A stretch of 64,000 bases of DNA from an uncultured Acidiphilium sp. (GCA_902495325.1 CABUWK010000002.1:34583-98582); one strand, 5' to 3'; shown: positions 1 through 8,394, numbered from the stretch's first letter. Numbers and translations: made by a program. Notes: a model not told the origin generated them from the sequence alone.

Positions 1-19
1 GAACAGCATAAAGGCAGAA

Positions 20-280
20 TTATCGGCTTATAGAGCGGTTTTTATATTTTTTTCTCGTGGCGATTCCGCCGCGGATATGGCGTTCGGACAGATTGATCGA
101 CAAAAGTTCGCGCACGCGTCCGGACAGATCCTCGTCGAGCGAAGGAAGTCTTTTTACCATGTCGTAATGCACGGTAGACTTGCTCACGCCGAAAACTTTA
201 GCCGCCTGCCGCACGGTGGCGCGGAAGCGCACGATATATTCTCCCTCTTTCAGAACCCTTGCGTCGATATCGTAATACAA
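20..280 (-). CDS. spoIIID: Sporulation transcriptional regulator SpoIIID
   Basis: SpoIIID is a small DNA-binding regulator that acts in the mother cell and modulates the σE regulon and sigK expression. The 86-residue product has the family's length and order: a short N-terminal helix, a helix-turn-helix at about residues 22-41 (VFGVSKSTVH), and the basic C-terminal tail with RHIRGGIATRKKYK that is typical of SpoIIID. The frame stays open well upstream, but the only good ribosome site, GGAGGG at 288-293, lies 7 nt before a TTG at 280-278, so that start is used. It is divergent from the membrane-protein gene at 494. The identification is secure; the TTG start is inferred. Confidence 0.9.
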   Translation of the reverse strand: MYYDIDARVLKEGEYIVRFRATVRQAAKVFGVSKSTVHYDMVKRLPSLDEDLSGRVRELLSINLSERHIRGGIATRKKYKNRSISR

Positions 281-303
281 AAAAGAACCCTCCGGACGAT
301 ATA

Positions 304-333
304 TCTTTATGCTTCCGCGCGGCGGTTTATGCC
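304..333 (-). promoter_or_regulatory. Putative σE-type promoter of spoIIID
   Basis: Read on the minus strand there is GGCATAAA at 333-326 and CATAAAGA at 311-304, separated by 14 nt. This resembles the σE consensus (ATA-containing -35, CATA-containing -10). The predicted start would be near 297, just before the ribosome site at 293-288. spoIIID is a σE target in Bacillus, so the placement makes sense. Confidence 0.4.
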
Positions 334-397
334 GGAATATCGCCGTGATCGTTCCCCGGAATATTTCGATATCGCGGAACATTTTCTTGAAAATCGC

Positions 398-427
398 TTG
401 CCGAAGCCGGGAGGAATATGCTATAAT
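398..427 (+). promoter_or_regulatory. Putative σA promoter for the membrane protein gene
   Basis: TTGCCG at 398-403 and TATAAT at 422-427 are separated by 18 nt. An A/T-rich leader follows up to the start codon at 494. The -10 is perfect and the -35 is moderate. Confidence 0.4.
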
Positions 428-493
428 CTTTACAAGATATAATATTATTAAATAATAAATATCGATTAAATAATATATCGGCGGTGGAAAATT

Positions 494-1162
494 ATGGCGG
501 CAATGAATCTTTTGGCGGGAAGCTCCCTTACGAGTTCCGTCGGCAATCCGGAAGCGGCGATCAGATTGATCGGGATCATCTCTTATCTGATTTACATGGT
601 TGCCTGGATGTTTCTGTTTATCAGAGTGGGGGAATTGTGGTGGAAAGCCCTGATCCCGATTTACGGACAATACCTTGTCTTTAAGATTGTGGGAAAACCC
701 TTTTACTTTTGGCTTGAAATCATTCTTGCGCTTCTGTACGCCGTTATTTATATTACTCCGGCTGCCGTGCCGATTTTGATGCTATATACTTTGATTTTTG
801 CCGTTGTTCTTGTCGTCATCCACGTGAATTACTGTCACACGCTTGCGAAGTCCTTCGGGCACGGAGCGGCATTTACGTTGGGTTTGATATTTCTGCCGCA
901 TATTTTTCTGTTCGTTCTCGCGTTCGACGGTTCCGTGTATCTCGGAAATTATATTCCGGGCGCGGCGGTCAGAATAGCAAAGAGCAAAGGTTTTTACGAG
1001 GATTCGGAGGACGTTCCGTTTTATTATGATACGGAAACTTCCGACGCTTCGGAAAACGCGGACGGTACGGGCGGTTCCGAAGACGCGCAAGCCGACGGCG
1101 GAACGTGCGCCGCGGACGATACGGATAAACCGGATGAACATGGGGGTTCCGATCCGGAATGA
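494..1162 (+). CDS. DUF5684-like small integral membrane protein
   Basis: The 222-residue protein has about four hydrophobic segments in its first 155 residues and contains the stretch WWKALIPIYGQYLVFKIVGK. This resembles the DUF5684 type of bacterial membrane protein, in which a 'kaliPiYn' motif sits between helices; their function is unknown. The C-terminal 60 residues are acidic and rich in Asp, Glu, Gly and Ser, probably a disordered cytosolic tail. A weak ribosome site (GGTGGA) precedes the start. A hairpin terminator follows at 1187, so it is monocistronic. The family call comes from memory of the motif and is not certain. Confidence 0.6.
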   Translation: MAAMNLLAGSSLTSSVGNPEAAIRLIGIISYLIYMVAWMFLFIRVGELWWKALIPIYGQYLVFKIVGKPFYFWLEIILALLYAVIYITPAAVPILMLYTLIFAVVLVVIHVNYCHTLAKSFGHGAAFTLGLIFLPHIFLFVLAFDGSVYLGNYIPGAAVRIAKSKGFYEDSEDVPFYYDTETSDASENADGTGGSEDAQADGGTCAADDTDKPDEHGGSDPE

Positions 1163-1186
1163 TCGGAAAACAAAACAGCAGACAAG

Positions 1187-1212
1187 CGTCGCCTTCGGGC
1201 GGCGTTTTTTTT
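1187..1212 (+). terminator. Rho-independent terminator
   Basis: A 7-bp stem (1187-1193 with 1198-1204, one G-U pair) is capped by the stable loop TTCG and followed by eight T residues at 1205-1212. It ends the transcript of the membrane protein gene at 494. Confidence 0.85.
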
Positions 1213-1239
1213 ATGCCCGGAAAAAAATTACGAAAGAAT

Positions 1240-1268
1240 GTATTGTTTCATCGTCCGGTGGCAATAAT
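1240..1268 (+). promoter_or_regulatory. Putative σF promoter of spoIIR
   Basis: GTATT at 1240-1244 and GGCAATAAT at 1260-1268 are separated by 15 nt. This fits the σF pattern (GYWTA, then GGnRAnAnT). spoIIR is a classical forespore σF target, so site and gene agree. The leader would be about 85 nt long. Confidence 0.45.
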
Positions 1269-1361
1269 CGGATACGGGAACAAAAACAATTGCCCGGCGC
1301 GCCGTTTTGCGGCAACTGCGGAAACGGAGCGCGGAAGGCGGGTTTCCGGAAAGGAGAGATC

Positions 1362-1904
1362 ATGAAAAAAAGAAGATCGCGGCTTTGCTGCATAAGTTTG
1401 GCGTTTATCGTCATAATACTGTTGACAATCGCTTGCGGTACGGGGTGCGAACCGTCCGTGAAAACGGAAGAATATCTTCGCATTCACGTCAGGGCAAATT
1501 CGAACGACGAAGAAGACCAACGGGTGAAGTATCTCGTGAGGGATGCCGTCGTGAGTTATTTGACGCCGTACGTGGCGGAATGCCGGACGAAAGAAGAGGC
1601 GATAAAAACGATCGGAAGCAAGGCGAATACCCTTCGCGCGGTCGCAGACGCCGTTTTAAGAAGAAACGGGTTTTCCTATTCGTCTTCCGTTACGGTGAGG
1701 AACGAGAAGTTTCCGACCCGTACGTACGAGGGGACGACTCTCCCGTCCGGGTATTACGACGCTCTGATTATCGGGCTCGGCGAGGCAAAGGGGGATAACT
1801 GGTGGTGCGTTGTGTATCCGCCCCTCTGTTTCTTATCGGACAGCCCCGTGGAATACCGCTCGAAGATTGCGGAAATAATCGAACGATTCAAAAGAAAGAA
1901 ATAG
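1362..1904 (+). CDS. spoIIR: Stage II sporulation protein R
   Basis: SpoIIR is made in the forespore and exported to the intermembrane space, where it triggers SpoIIGA to process pro-σE in the mother cell. The 180-residue product has an N-terminal hydrophobic export segment (residues 9-26) and then the family signature LRIHVRANSNDEEDQRVKYL followed by VRDAVVSYL. It ends with the WWCVVYPPLCF block typical of SpoIIR. The start at 1362 is chosen over longer readings because AAAGGAGAG lies just upstream and the signal segment begins there. It is slightly shorter than the Bacillus protein. A σF-like promoter precedes it at 1240. Confidence 0.9.
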   Translation: MKKRRSRLCCISLAFIVIILLTIACGTGCEPSVKTEEYLRIHVRANSNDEEDQRVKYLVRDAVVSYLTPYVAECRTKEEAIKTIGSKANTLRAVADAVLRRNGFSYSSSVTVRNEKFPTRTYEGTTLPSGYYDALIIGLGEAKGDNWWCVVYPPLCFLSDSPVEYRSKIAEIIERFKRKK

Positions 1905-1974
1905 CCCGCGAAAGAACGGCAGACCCGGAAAAAGGATCCTCGTCGCGCTTTCGGGTGCGTTTCGAGGAGGTAAC

Positions 1975-2703
1975 ATGAATCAGAGAATCATCAGATCGGT
2001 TGCTGCGTTCCTGCTTGTCGCAACGGCGATCGCCGCCGGTTCGTTTGCCGTACGTAACGGGGGTAAACACGAAGAAACGTTTTCCGTTTCCGGGGAACTT
2101 GCGGCAGAGACCCTCGTGTTGCGGCAGGGAAGTCGCGGGGCAACGGTCAGGCAAATTCAGCAGAAACTGAAAAACTGGGGGTATTACGGCGGTTCGGTCG
2201 ACGGGATCTTCGGCGCGCAGACGCGCAAAGCGGTCGTATATTTCCAGAGCAAAAACGGATTGACGGCAGACGGGATCGTCGGGGCGAAAACGCTTGCGGC
2301 GCTCGGAATTGTCGTCACGAATACCGCGCAGAAAGAAAATTCCGCTTATTCGAGTTCGGATACCAACCTTCTCGCGCGGCTTATTTACGCCGAAGCAAGG
2401 GGAGAATCCTATGCGGGACAGGTAGCGGTCGGAGCCGTCGTGCTGAACCGGGTGAAGAGTTCTTCTTTCCCCAATACGATCTCCGGCGTGATCTATCAGC
2501 CTTACGCCTTTACCTGCGTGCAGGACGGGCAGATCAACTTAAGTCCGAACCAGACGGCGCTTTCCGCCGCGAAAGACGCGATGAACGGCTGGGATCCGTC
2601 TTACGGGAGTTTGTATTACTATAATCCCGCCGTGGCGACGAGCAAATGGATCTTTTCGAGAAAAACGGTCGTCACGATCGGCGATCACGTGTTTGCGTTG
2701 TAA
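1975..2703 (+). CDS. sleB: Spore cortex-lytic enzyme SleB
   Basis: SleB is a spore lytic transglycosylase that depolymerises cortex peptidoglycan during germination. The 242-residue protein has a signal sequence (residues 7-25), a peptidoglycan-binding domain at about 48-108 (LRQGSRGATVRQIQQKL and GYYGGSVDGIFGAQT), and a C-terminal hydrolase_2 domain from about 130. That domain contains LIYAEARGES, whose Glu140 matches the family's catalytic Glu. GGAGG precedes the ATG. Its stop lies only a dozen bases before ypeB, the usual arrangement, and the two products stabilise each other in known spores. It is forespore-expressed (σG) in Bacillus; no clear σG promoter was found here. Confidence 0.93.
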   Translation: MNQRIIRSVAAFLLVATAIAAGSFAVRNGGKHEETFSVSGELAAETLVLRQGSRGATVRQIQQKLKNWGYYGGSVDGIFGAQTRKAVVYFQSKNGLTADGIVGAKTLAALGIVVTNTAQKENSAYSSSDTNLLARLIYAEARGESYAGQVAVGAVVLNRVKSSSFPNTISGVIYQPYAFTCVQDGQINLSPNQTALSAAKDAMNGWDPSYGSLYYYNPAVATSKWIFSRKTVVTIGDHVFAL

Positions 2704-2715
2704 AGGAGGTTGGGT

Positions 2716-4632
2716 ATGAACGAAAACAAGAACAGAAACGGCGAGAAGAATAACGCCGTGGAAAAAGCGGAAAATCTTTCGGCGGAGAAAACGAATCCCG
2801 TCGGAGAGAAAAAAACGACGACGGAAAAACCCGCGGCGAAAATGCGGAATGCGGGCGCGAAAGAGACCGCCAAGGGAAAAAACGCGCGGGCGGCGAAAGC
2901 CGGCGATAAGGCAAGAGCGGAACGCAAAGCCGAAAAGGCAAAACGAAGAGAGGAGAAGAAAGTTCGTCTCGCGGAGATCCGCAAGGAGAAAAAAGAGGCG
3001 AAACTGAAGGCAAAACTCGCCAGAAAACAGGCGAAATTGCAGAAAAAAGAAAATCTGAAACGTCTTGCTTTAGAGAAAAAGGAAGAACGGCTCGCAAGAA
3101 AGGCTTTTCTGAAAAACGAAAGCAGAGAAGACCGCGCCAGGAGGATCGCTTCCGAGAAAGAAGCGAAAATCGCCTATAAAAAGCAAAAGGCAGAGCAGAG
3201 GCACGAATTGAAACGGGCGAAAGCAGACCGCAGACGGGAAGAAAAGCGGAGAAAGGAGGAGATCCGCGCCGCACAGAAACGGGAAAACAAAAAGAGGGGT
3301 GTCGGCGGCTGGATCGCCGCGGTGATCTCCCTCGGATGTTCGGTGCTCGTTCTCGGCTCTTTACTGGCGCTTGCGGTGTTTACCGATTATATCGACGTCG
3401 GCAGACCTGTCGCAAACGACGTTTCCGGGGAACGCGCCTTTTACGACTTTGTTTCCTATGTGGATAATATCGAAACGAATTTATCGAAGTTTCTCGTTTC
3501 TTCCGATCCCGAAGGGCAGCAGAGAATTTTAAGCGACGTGATCGTTCAGAGCAATCTTGCGGATGCGTCTTTGGCGGCGCTTCCCGTGCAGGACGAATCG
3601 AAATATTTTACGTCAAAGTATATCAATCAGGTTGGAGACTATGCGAAATACCTGAATAATCGACTTATAGACGGCAAAACGCTGACGAATGACGATTACG
3701 AAAAAGTGGTTTCCCTCTATAACATCAACGTGAATTTAAAATCTGCTCTTTCCGGGCTTTCCGCTCGTATCGACGAGAATTACGATTTTACCCTGCTTAG
3801 CGACAACAACGCGAACGATATCCTGATCGCGCAGTTCAACGACCTCGAATCGCAGGCGGTGGATTATCCCGAAATGATTTACGACGGCGCGTTTTCGGAC
3901 GGTGCCGAAGGCGACGAAGTGAAAGGGCTTTCCGGTGAAAAGGTGACCGAAAAAGAAGTAAAGGAAAACTTCCGCTCTCTTTTCGGAGACCGTAAGATCG
4001 GCGAGGTGGAAATAACGGGCAAGACGGAAAACGGAAAGATCGACTGTTTCAATGCCACCGCAATGACCGAAGACGGTACGGAAATCAATGCGAATTTCTC
4101 GGTAAAGGGCGGTAAACTCGTTACGTTTTCGAGTTACCGCGAATGTACGGAAGACGTGTTTACCGACGAGGAATGTCTTGCAAGCGCGCGTGAATTTTTA
4201 AAGAAGAACGGTTTTGCCGACATGAAATGCGTCTGGCGGTATTCCGACGCCCATAAAACGCACTTTAATTTCGCTTACACGACAGACGGCGTGATTGTTT
4301 ATCCCGACCTTGTGAAAGTGAACGTGTGCAAAGAGACGGGGATCGTGACCGGGATGGAAGCTTCTTCTTATTATAAAAACCATACGGAACGGGTACTCGG
4401 AAAGGCGAAACACACTTTGGGCGAAGCCGCCGAGAAAGTCAACGTGAAACTGGACGTGACGGAAGAAAACGTTGCGATCATACCCGCGGGGAACGGAAAA
4501 GAAAGGCTTGCCTACGAATTTGTGGGAACGTATAACGGATCGACTTACTATGTTTATATTGACGCAAACACCTTAAAGGAAGCCGATATTTTCAAAGTCG
4601 TGATGACAAACGAAGGCACTCTCCTGATCTGA
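2716..4632 (+). CDS. ypeB: Germination protein YpeB with a long basic N-terminal extension
   Basis: YpeB is a spore membrane protein needed for SleB stability and incorporation. The 638-residue product has its transmembrane helix at about 199-221 (GGWIAAVISLGCSVLVLGSL), followed by the ~415-residue YpeB ectodomain ending in VVMTNEGTLLI. Bacillus YpeB begins almost directly with the helix. Here about 195 residues rich in Lys, Arg, Glu and Ala precede it, probably a long charged coiled coil on the cytosolic side. The start at 2716 follows AAAGGAGGT at 2703-2710; a TTG two codons earlier overlaps that site and is rejected. It is the second gene of a sleB-ypeB operon. Confidence 0.9.
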   Translation: MNENKNRNGEKNNAVEKAENLSAEKTNPVGEKKTTTEKPAAKMRNAGAKETAKGKNARAAKAGDKARAERKAEKAKRREEKKVRLAEIRKEKKEAKLKAKLARKQAKLQKKENLKRLALEKKEERLARKAFLKNESREDRARRIASEKEAKIAYKKQKAEQRHELKRAKADRRREEKRRKEEIRAAQKRENKKRGVGGWIAAVISLGCSVLVLGSLLALAVFTDYIDVGRPVANDVSGERAFYDFVSYVDNIETNLSKFLVSSDPEGQQRILSDVIVQSNLADASLAALPVQDESKYFTSKYINQVGDYAKYLNNRLIDGKTLTNDDYEKVVSLYNINVNLKSALSGLSARIDENYDFTLLSDNNANDILIAQFNDLESQAVDYPEMIYDGAFSDGAEGDEVKGLSGEKVTEKEVKENFRSLFGDRKIGEVEITGKTENGKIDCFNATAMTEDGTEINANFSVKGGKLVTFSSYRECTEDVFTDEECLASAREFLKKNGFADMKCVWRYSDAHKTHFNFAYTTDGVIVYPDLVKVNVCKETGIVTGMEASSYYKNHTERVLGKAKHTLGEAAEKVNVKLDVTEENVAIIPAGNGKERLAYEFVGTYNGSTYYVYIDANTLKEADIFKVVMTNEGTLLI

Positions 4633-4826
4633 CGGGAAGAGAAAACCGCCGTGCGGGTAAAGTAAGAAACCCTTTTCTTTCATGAAAACAGAAAAAAGAG
4701 GGGTGAAAAAAACTTTCACCGTATTTCTATCGCGACGTCAACCGCTCACCATATCGATAAGATATAATACAGGCACAAAGAAAGACCACACCAAAGTTTT
4801 TTCTTGTTTTATAAATTATTTCTCCA

Positions 4827-4875
4827 AACGTAACGGCGGCTTCCCATCCGGGGAGTCGCCGTTACGTTTTTTTCG
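4827..4875 (+). terminator. Rho-independent terminator
   Basis: A 12-bp perfect stem (AACGTAACGGCG with its complement) with a loop of about 18 nt ends in seven T residues. It lies about 195 nt after ypeB and probably ends the sleB-ypeB transcript. Confidence 0.75.
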
Positions 4876-4964
4876 CTTCGCCGTCCGCTTGTAATTGTCG
4901 GAAATTTCATTCTCGTCATCCTGATCCTGCCGTCTGCCCTGTCCGGGAAGTATCTCAATAAGGT

Positions 4965-4994
4965 TTGACAACTTTTGCGATGTTATGGTAGAAT
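4965..4994 (+). promoter_or_regulatory. σA promoter
   Basis: A perfect TTGACA at 4965-4970 and TAGAAT at 4989-4994 are separated by 18 nt. It drives the gene at 5070. Confidence 0.7.
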
Positions 4995-5069
4995 ATTCGC
5001 GGCGGAAAAGAAAAACCCGGGGAGAATCCGGGAAAGATTTAAAATATATCCGAGACAGGGAGAACCGAC

Positions 5070-5699
5070 ATGACTGACAGTATTTTACCGGACTATCTGA
5101 AAAATATCGCATACGAAGTTGTTCAGAAAAAAGAAAAAGTTTCCTTGAAAACGAGATGTTCCTGCGGATGTTGCGGGTTTGATTTTTTTAAGAAAAAGAT
5201 CACCGCGGAAGAGCGGGCAAGAAAAAAATGGGAGGATGAACTGTGGAAAACGTACAACGGAGATTTTTATCATGATAAAGACGGAAATTTCTGGGTGTGT
5301 TCAAAATCTTTTCTGGGAATAGGGAAAAAGAAGCTGAAACTCACGAAGCAACAATACGACGATCTGATGACTGAAACCCGTGATATCGTAAAGATCCGTT
5401 GCGTGAACTGCGGAAAAGAATATATCCTGTTTGACAGCAGGGAATACGGTTACGACGGTGTTGTCGATTTTCTGAAAAACCCGCAGGGGGCGGATCGGTC
5501 AAAGGCGGAATATAAAAAGGTGACCGGTCCGGCGGAATGCGCGATCGAAATCAGAAATACCTGTCCGTACAGCGAGTTTGAAGAGGAATTCGGAAAAGAC
5601 GGGAATTATGCTATGTATACGAATGCGTATTCGGATATTAAAATTATGGCGATTACCGCTGAAAAGAAGAAAACGATTTTTTCGGCGGAAACGCAATAA
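5070..5699 (+). CDS. Uncharacterised cytosolic protein with two Cys clusters
   Basis: I do not recognise this 209-residue protein. It has no signal peptide or membrane helix. A Cys-rich patch near residues 29-35 (CSCGCC) and a second at about 112-115 (CVNCGKEY) could each contribute to a zinc ribbon-like fold. Around them are many aromatic and charged residues (KTYNGDFYHDKDGNFWVCSK), which suggests a small globular domain. It has its own σA promoter at 4965 and a ribosome site (GGGAGAA) just before the start. Neighbours on both sides have unrelated roles, so context gives no clue. Confidence 0.75.
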   Translation: MTDSILPDYLKNIAYEVVQKKEKVSLKTRCSCGCCGFDFFKKKITAEERARKKWEDELWKTYNGDFYHDKDGNFWVCSKSFLGIGKKKLKLTKQQYDDLMTETRDIVKIRCVNCGKEYILFDSREYGYDGVVDFLKNPQGADRSKAEYKKVTGPAECAIEIRNTCPYSEFEEEFGKDGNYAMYTNAYSDIKIMAITAEKKKTIFSAETQ

Positions 5700-5742
5700 G
5701 CCAACCGGAAATACCAAGCCTTGACGGCAAATCCGAAAATTG

Positions 5743-5776
5743 CCCTATAACGCGATTAATCCGATATTTTATAGGG
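5743..5776 (+). terminator. Possible weak terminator
   Basis: An 8-bp stem (CCCTATAA at 5743-5750 with TTATAGGG at 5769-5776) has an 18-nt loop and is followed by a T-rich stretch at 5777-5791. It would end the transcript of the gene at 5070. Confidence 0.4.
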
Positions 5777-5851
5777 TTCGTTCTGTTTTTTCCGGCTTGC
5801 GGATGCTTATACGACAATAGACCAAGGTTCGTAATATTCTTGCCCGGCATA

Positions 5852-5887
5852 GCAAAATCGCGGCGAAAAAATTTGCCGCGATTTTGC
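5852..5887. repeat. Perfect 13-bp stem-loop upstream of the α-galactosidase promoter
   Basis: GCAAAATCGCGGC at 5852-5864 pairs perfectly with 5875-5887 across an A/T loop of 10 nt. There is no T run after it on either strand, so it is not a standard terminator. It ends 22 nt before the -35 at 5909, so it could be a terminator of a different kind or a protein-binding palindrome. Confidence 0.6.
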
Positions 5888-5908
5888 AACGTAAATATTT
5901 TTGCGCGG

Positions 5909-5937
5909 TTGACAAGCTCGTTTTTTTATGTTAGAAT
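5909..5937 (+). promoter_or_regulatory. σA promoter of the α-galactosidase gene
   Basis: TTGACA at 5909-5914 and TAGAAT at 5932-5937 are separated by 17 nt. The start codon of the GH36 gene lies about 33 nt downstream of the -10. Confidence 0.75.
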
Positions 5938-5969
5938 GTGGCGGAAACCAGAAACAAAGGGGAAACCAC

Positions 5970-8072
5970 ATGGAACGTATCTTAAGAAAGAGCGGGGCAC
6001 TGCTCGTGGAAGAGAACGAAGAAGGGAAAATATTATTTTCCGACGTTGAGGAACGGAACACGGCGCATGCGGGGCGGTATGCGGAATATCCTTTCGCCGC
6101 GGAATTCGCCTATGAAAAGGACGGCGAGGAGATCCACGGAGATACCGACTGTTTCCGCCTTACGTCCGTCGGAACGCGCGGAAAAACGTTGATAAAAGAG
6201 TATTCTTCGCAGGACGGGGCGGTGAAAGTTACCGTAAAACAAATTTTCCGGCAAGGGGTTTTATCTCAGATATGCACGATCAAAAACCTCGGCGCCGTGA
6301 AGCTTTGCGTCAAAAAGCTGGCAAATCGTTTCGCGGGGATCGGCGGGGCGTGCCTTTCGGACGATTATCTCGGGAGGATCCGGATCGGCGTGGTCCGCGG
6401 CGAATGGGGCGGCGAGGGACAACTGCATTGGGAAAGCCCGGAAACGCTCGGGCTCTTCCGCGCGACGGGACATAAAACGGGTTGTTCGGGAGACGTTTCG
6501 TCCGTCGCTTCTTATACGACGAGAAAGTTTTCACCCGTTGTATTTTTCCGCGACGAGACTGCGGGAACGGTGTGGGCGGTTCAGCATTTGCCCGACGGAC
6601 CGTATAATCTCGAGATTTCTCTGACCGATGCCGAACGCATAGAAGGCAGCATGTATAAAATTACCTGCGGCGCGGGCGACAGCGAGAAACAGGGTTTTCG
6701 CCTTTATCTTCGCAAAGGAGCGGAATATCGTTGTGCGGAAAGCTTGTTTACCTGTGCAAAAGATTTTTCTTCCGTATCCGGAACGTTGACGAATTATCGA
6801 AGAAAATATCTGAAGAAACATAAAACCGTTCCGCTGATGTTCAACGATTATATGAATTGCCTCTGGTGCAAACTCGACGAAAAGGCGTGCATTTCTTTGA
6901 TGGATAAGGCGAAGGAAGTCGGCGCGGAAGGCTATTGTTTCGACGACGGCTGGTACCGCGCGAAAGACGTGAACGGATTTACGGGGCTCGGCGACTGGAT
7001 CCCCTGCGACGAGCGGTTCGGCGGGCATACGTTTGCGGAAATGATCGGCGAGATCCGTTCCCGCGGAATGGTGGCGGGGCTGTGGACGGAACTGGAAGTC
7101 TGCAGCGCGCTGTCTGCCCTTTCGAAATATCCGAAATCGTGGTTTCTGACGAACGAAGGGGAGCGCATCTATCGCTGCGGCAGGTATTATCTTGATCTCG
7201 GAAACAAAGAAGTCCGCGAATATCTTCTCGGAAAGATCCGCGCGTTGTACGACCTCGGTATCCGCTATATCAAAAACGATTACAACGGGCACCCCGGTTG
7301 CGGGGTGGACAGGAAGAACGCTTCCCCCTATGCGGGGCTGGAGCAGCATTGCCGTCAGGTCAATGCGTTTTATGCCGAAGTCCGCAGAGAATTTCCCGAT
7401 TTGTATCTGGAAAACTGCGCCTCCGGGGCGATGCGCGCCGACGGAAATACCATGCGGAATTTCAACGTGCAGAGTATTTCCGATTGTGAGGAATACGATA
7501 AGATCCCTTCTATTCTGAACGGAACTTTGCTGTCCCTTCTGCCCGAACAGATCGGCGTGTGGACGTATCCCTATCCGCGGGTGTTCTGGGAGATGAACGG
7601 CGAGGAATATCTCACCCCCGCGTACGTCGCGGAGAGGAAAGACGGCGAGGAAACGATCTTCAACCTGATCAACGGAATGACGGGAACCATGTATCTTTCG
7701 GGAAAGATCGACGTCTGCGACGAGGAAAACCTTTCGCTGATCAGACAAGGCGTTTCCCTGTATAAGGAACTGAGAGAGTTTATCGGGGGGAGTTATCCCG
7801 TTTATCCCCTCGGCTTTGCAAGGCTTACGGATAAAAACTCCTTTGCCGCACAGGGGCTGAAGAACGGGAAGAAAGTTCTGCTTGCGGTGTGGCGCAGAGA
7901 AAGCGGGAGCGACGAAGTGTTTATCCCCGCGAAAAACGTTACGTCCGTAAAAGAAATTTTTCCCTGCCGTTCGTTTGCGGTAAAAAGGGAACGGGGAGGG
8001 GTTCGCGTCGGATTTACGAAAAAAAATCAGGCAGTCCTTCTCGAGCTGACCCTTTCCGGAAGGATGGAATAA
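5970..8072 (+). CDS. Cytosolic GH36 α-galactosidase
   Basis: The 700-residue protein has the GH36 layout: an N-terminal β-sandwich, a TIM barrel from about residue 280, and a C-terminal β domain. It should release terminal α-1,6-galactose from galacto-oligosaccharides or galactomannan side chains. Asp437 in RYIKNDYNG fits the nucleophile, and Asp505 in SISDCEEYDKIPS fits the acid/base. GYCFDDGWY and LWTELEVCS are further barrel motifs. There is no signal peptide, so it works on imported sugars. The start at 5970 follows AAAGGGGAA; an ATG 14 codons earlier overlaps the -10 and is rejected. It has its own promoter and terminator (8159), so it is a single-gene unit next to the glycan locus. Confidence 0.88.
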   Translation: MERILRKSGALLVEENEEGKILFSDVEERNTAHAGRYAEYPFAAEFAYEKDGEEIHGDTDCFRLTSVGTRGKTLIKEYSSQDGAVKVTVKQIFRQGVLSQICTIKNLGAVKLCVKKLANRFAGIGGACLSDDYLGRIRIGVVRGEWGGEGQLHWESPETLGLFRATGHKTGCSGDVSSVASYTTRKFSPVVFFRDETAGTVWAVQHLPDGPYNLEISLTDAERIEGSMYKITCGAGDSEKQGFRLYLRKGAEYRCAESLFTCAKDFSSVSGTLTNYRRKYLKKHKTVPLMFNDYMNCLWCKLDEKACISLMDKAKEVGAEGYCFDDGWYRAKDVNGFTGLGDWIPCDERFGGHTFAEMIGEIRSRGMVAGLWTELEVCSALSALSKYPKSWFLTNEGERIYRCGRYYLDLGNKEVREYLLGKIRALYDLGIRYIKNDYNGHPGCGVDRKNASPYAGLEQHCRQVNAFYAEVRREFPDLYLENCASGAMRADGNTMRNFNVQSISDCEEYDKIPSILNGTLLSLLPEQIGVWTYPYPRVFWEMNGEEYLTPAYVAERKDGEETIFNLINGMTGTMYLSGKIDVCDEENLSLIRQGVSLYKELREFIGGSYPVYPLGFARLTDKNSFAAQGLKNGKKVLLAVWRRESGSDEVFIPAKNVTSVKEIFPCRSFAVKRERGGVRVGFTKKNQAVLLELTLSGRME

Positions 8073-8158
8073 GGATGATCGGAAAAAAAGGAAGCCGCAT
8101 CCGGAGCGCGTTTTCGCGGTAACCGCGCGGTCACCTGCAAGAAAGGAATAAAACAAAA

Positions 8159-8205
8159 GAAAAAACGCAGAAACGCGAAAAAATACGTGTTTTCTGCGTT
8201 TTTTG
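8159..8205 (+). terminator. Rho-independent terminator
   Basis: A 13-bp perfect A/T-ended stem (AAAAACGCAGAAA at 8161-8173 with 8191-8203) has a loop of 17 nt and a T run. Because it is flanked by A and T runs it could work in both directions. It ends the GH36 transcript. Confidence 0.85.
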
Positions 8206-8253
8206 CATGCCAAAAAAGGGAGAAAATCAGGCAAAAAATTTTCAAAAAAACTA

Positions 8254-8282
8254 TTGACAAACCCCGAAACCTGTGTTATACT
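8254..8282 (+). promoter_or_regulatory. Strong σA promoter of the GH78-like gene
   Basis: A perfect TTGACA at 8254-8259 and TATACT at 8277-8282 are separated by 17 nt. Transcription would start near 8289, giving a leader of about 105 nt before the ATG at 8395. The 320-nt gap between the flanking genes holds only the terminator at 8159 and this promoter. Confidence 0.8.
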
Positions 8283-8394
8283 GTGTTCGGTTATGCGAGT
8301 AACCAACCCGCAATTGCTCCGAAAAATCCCGGAAACGGACGGAGTATTTTAACGATTCAGAAGGGGAGATCCGAAGAAGTTCGGACAGAAAACG

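Larger units (their letters stand above)
4633..5069. other. Intergenic region without a supported gene
   Basis: About 440 nt separate ypeB from the next gene. The region holds the terminator at 4827-4875 and the promoter at 4965-4994. A 70-codon frame at 4682-4894 runs through the terminator, has no ribosome site and is not accepted as a gene. Confidence 0.6.

Noticed and set aside
4682..4894. A 70-codon open frame after ypeB
   Set aside because: It crosses a strong terminator hairpin and has no ribosome site or family resemblance.
6531..8306. A 591-codon open frame on the minus strand
   Set aside because: It is antisense to the GH36 gene and runs through the terminator at 8159.
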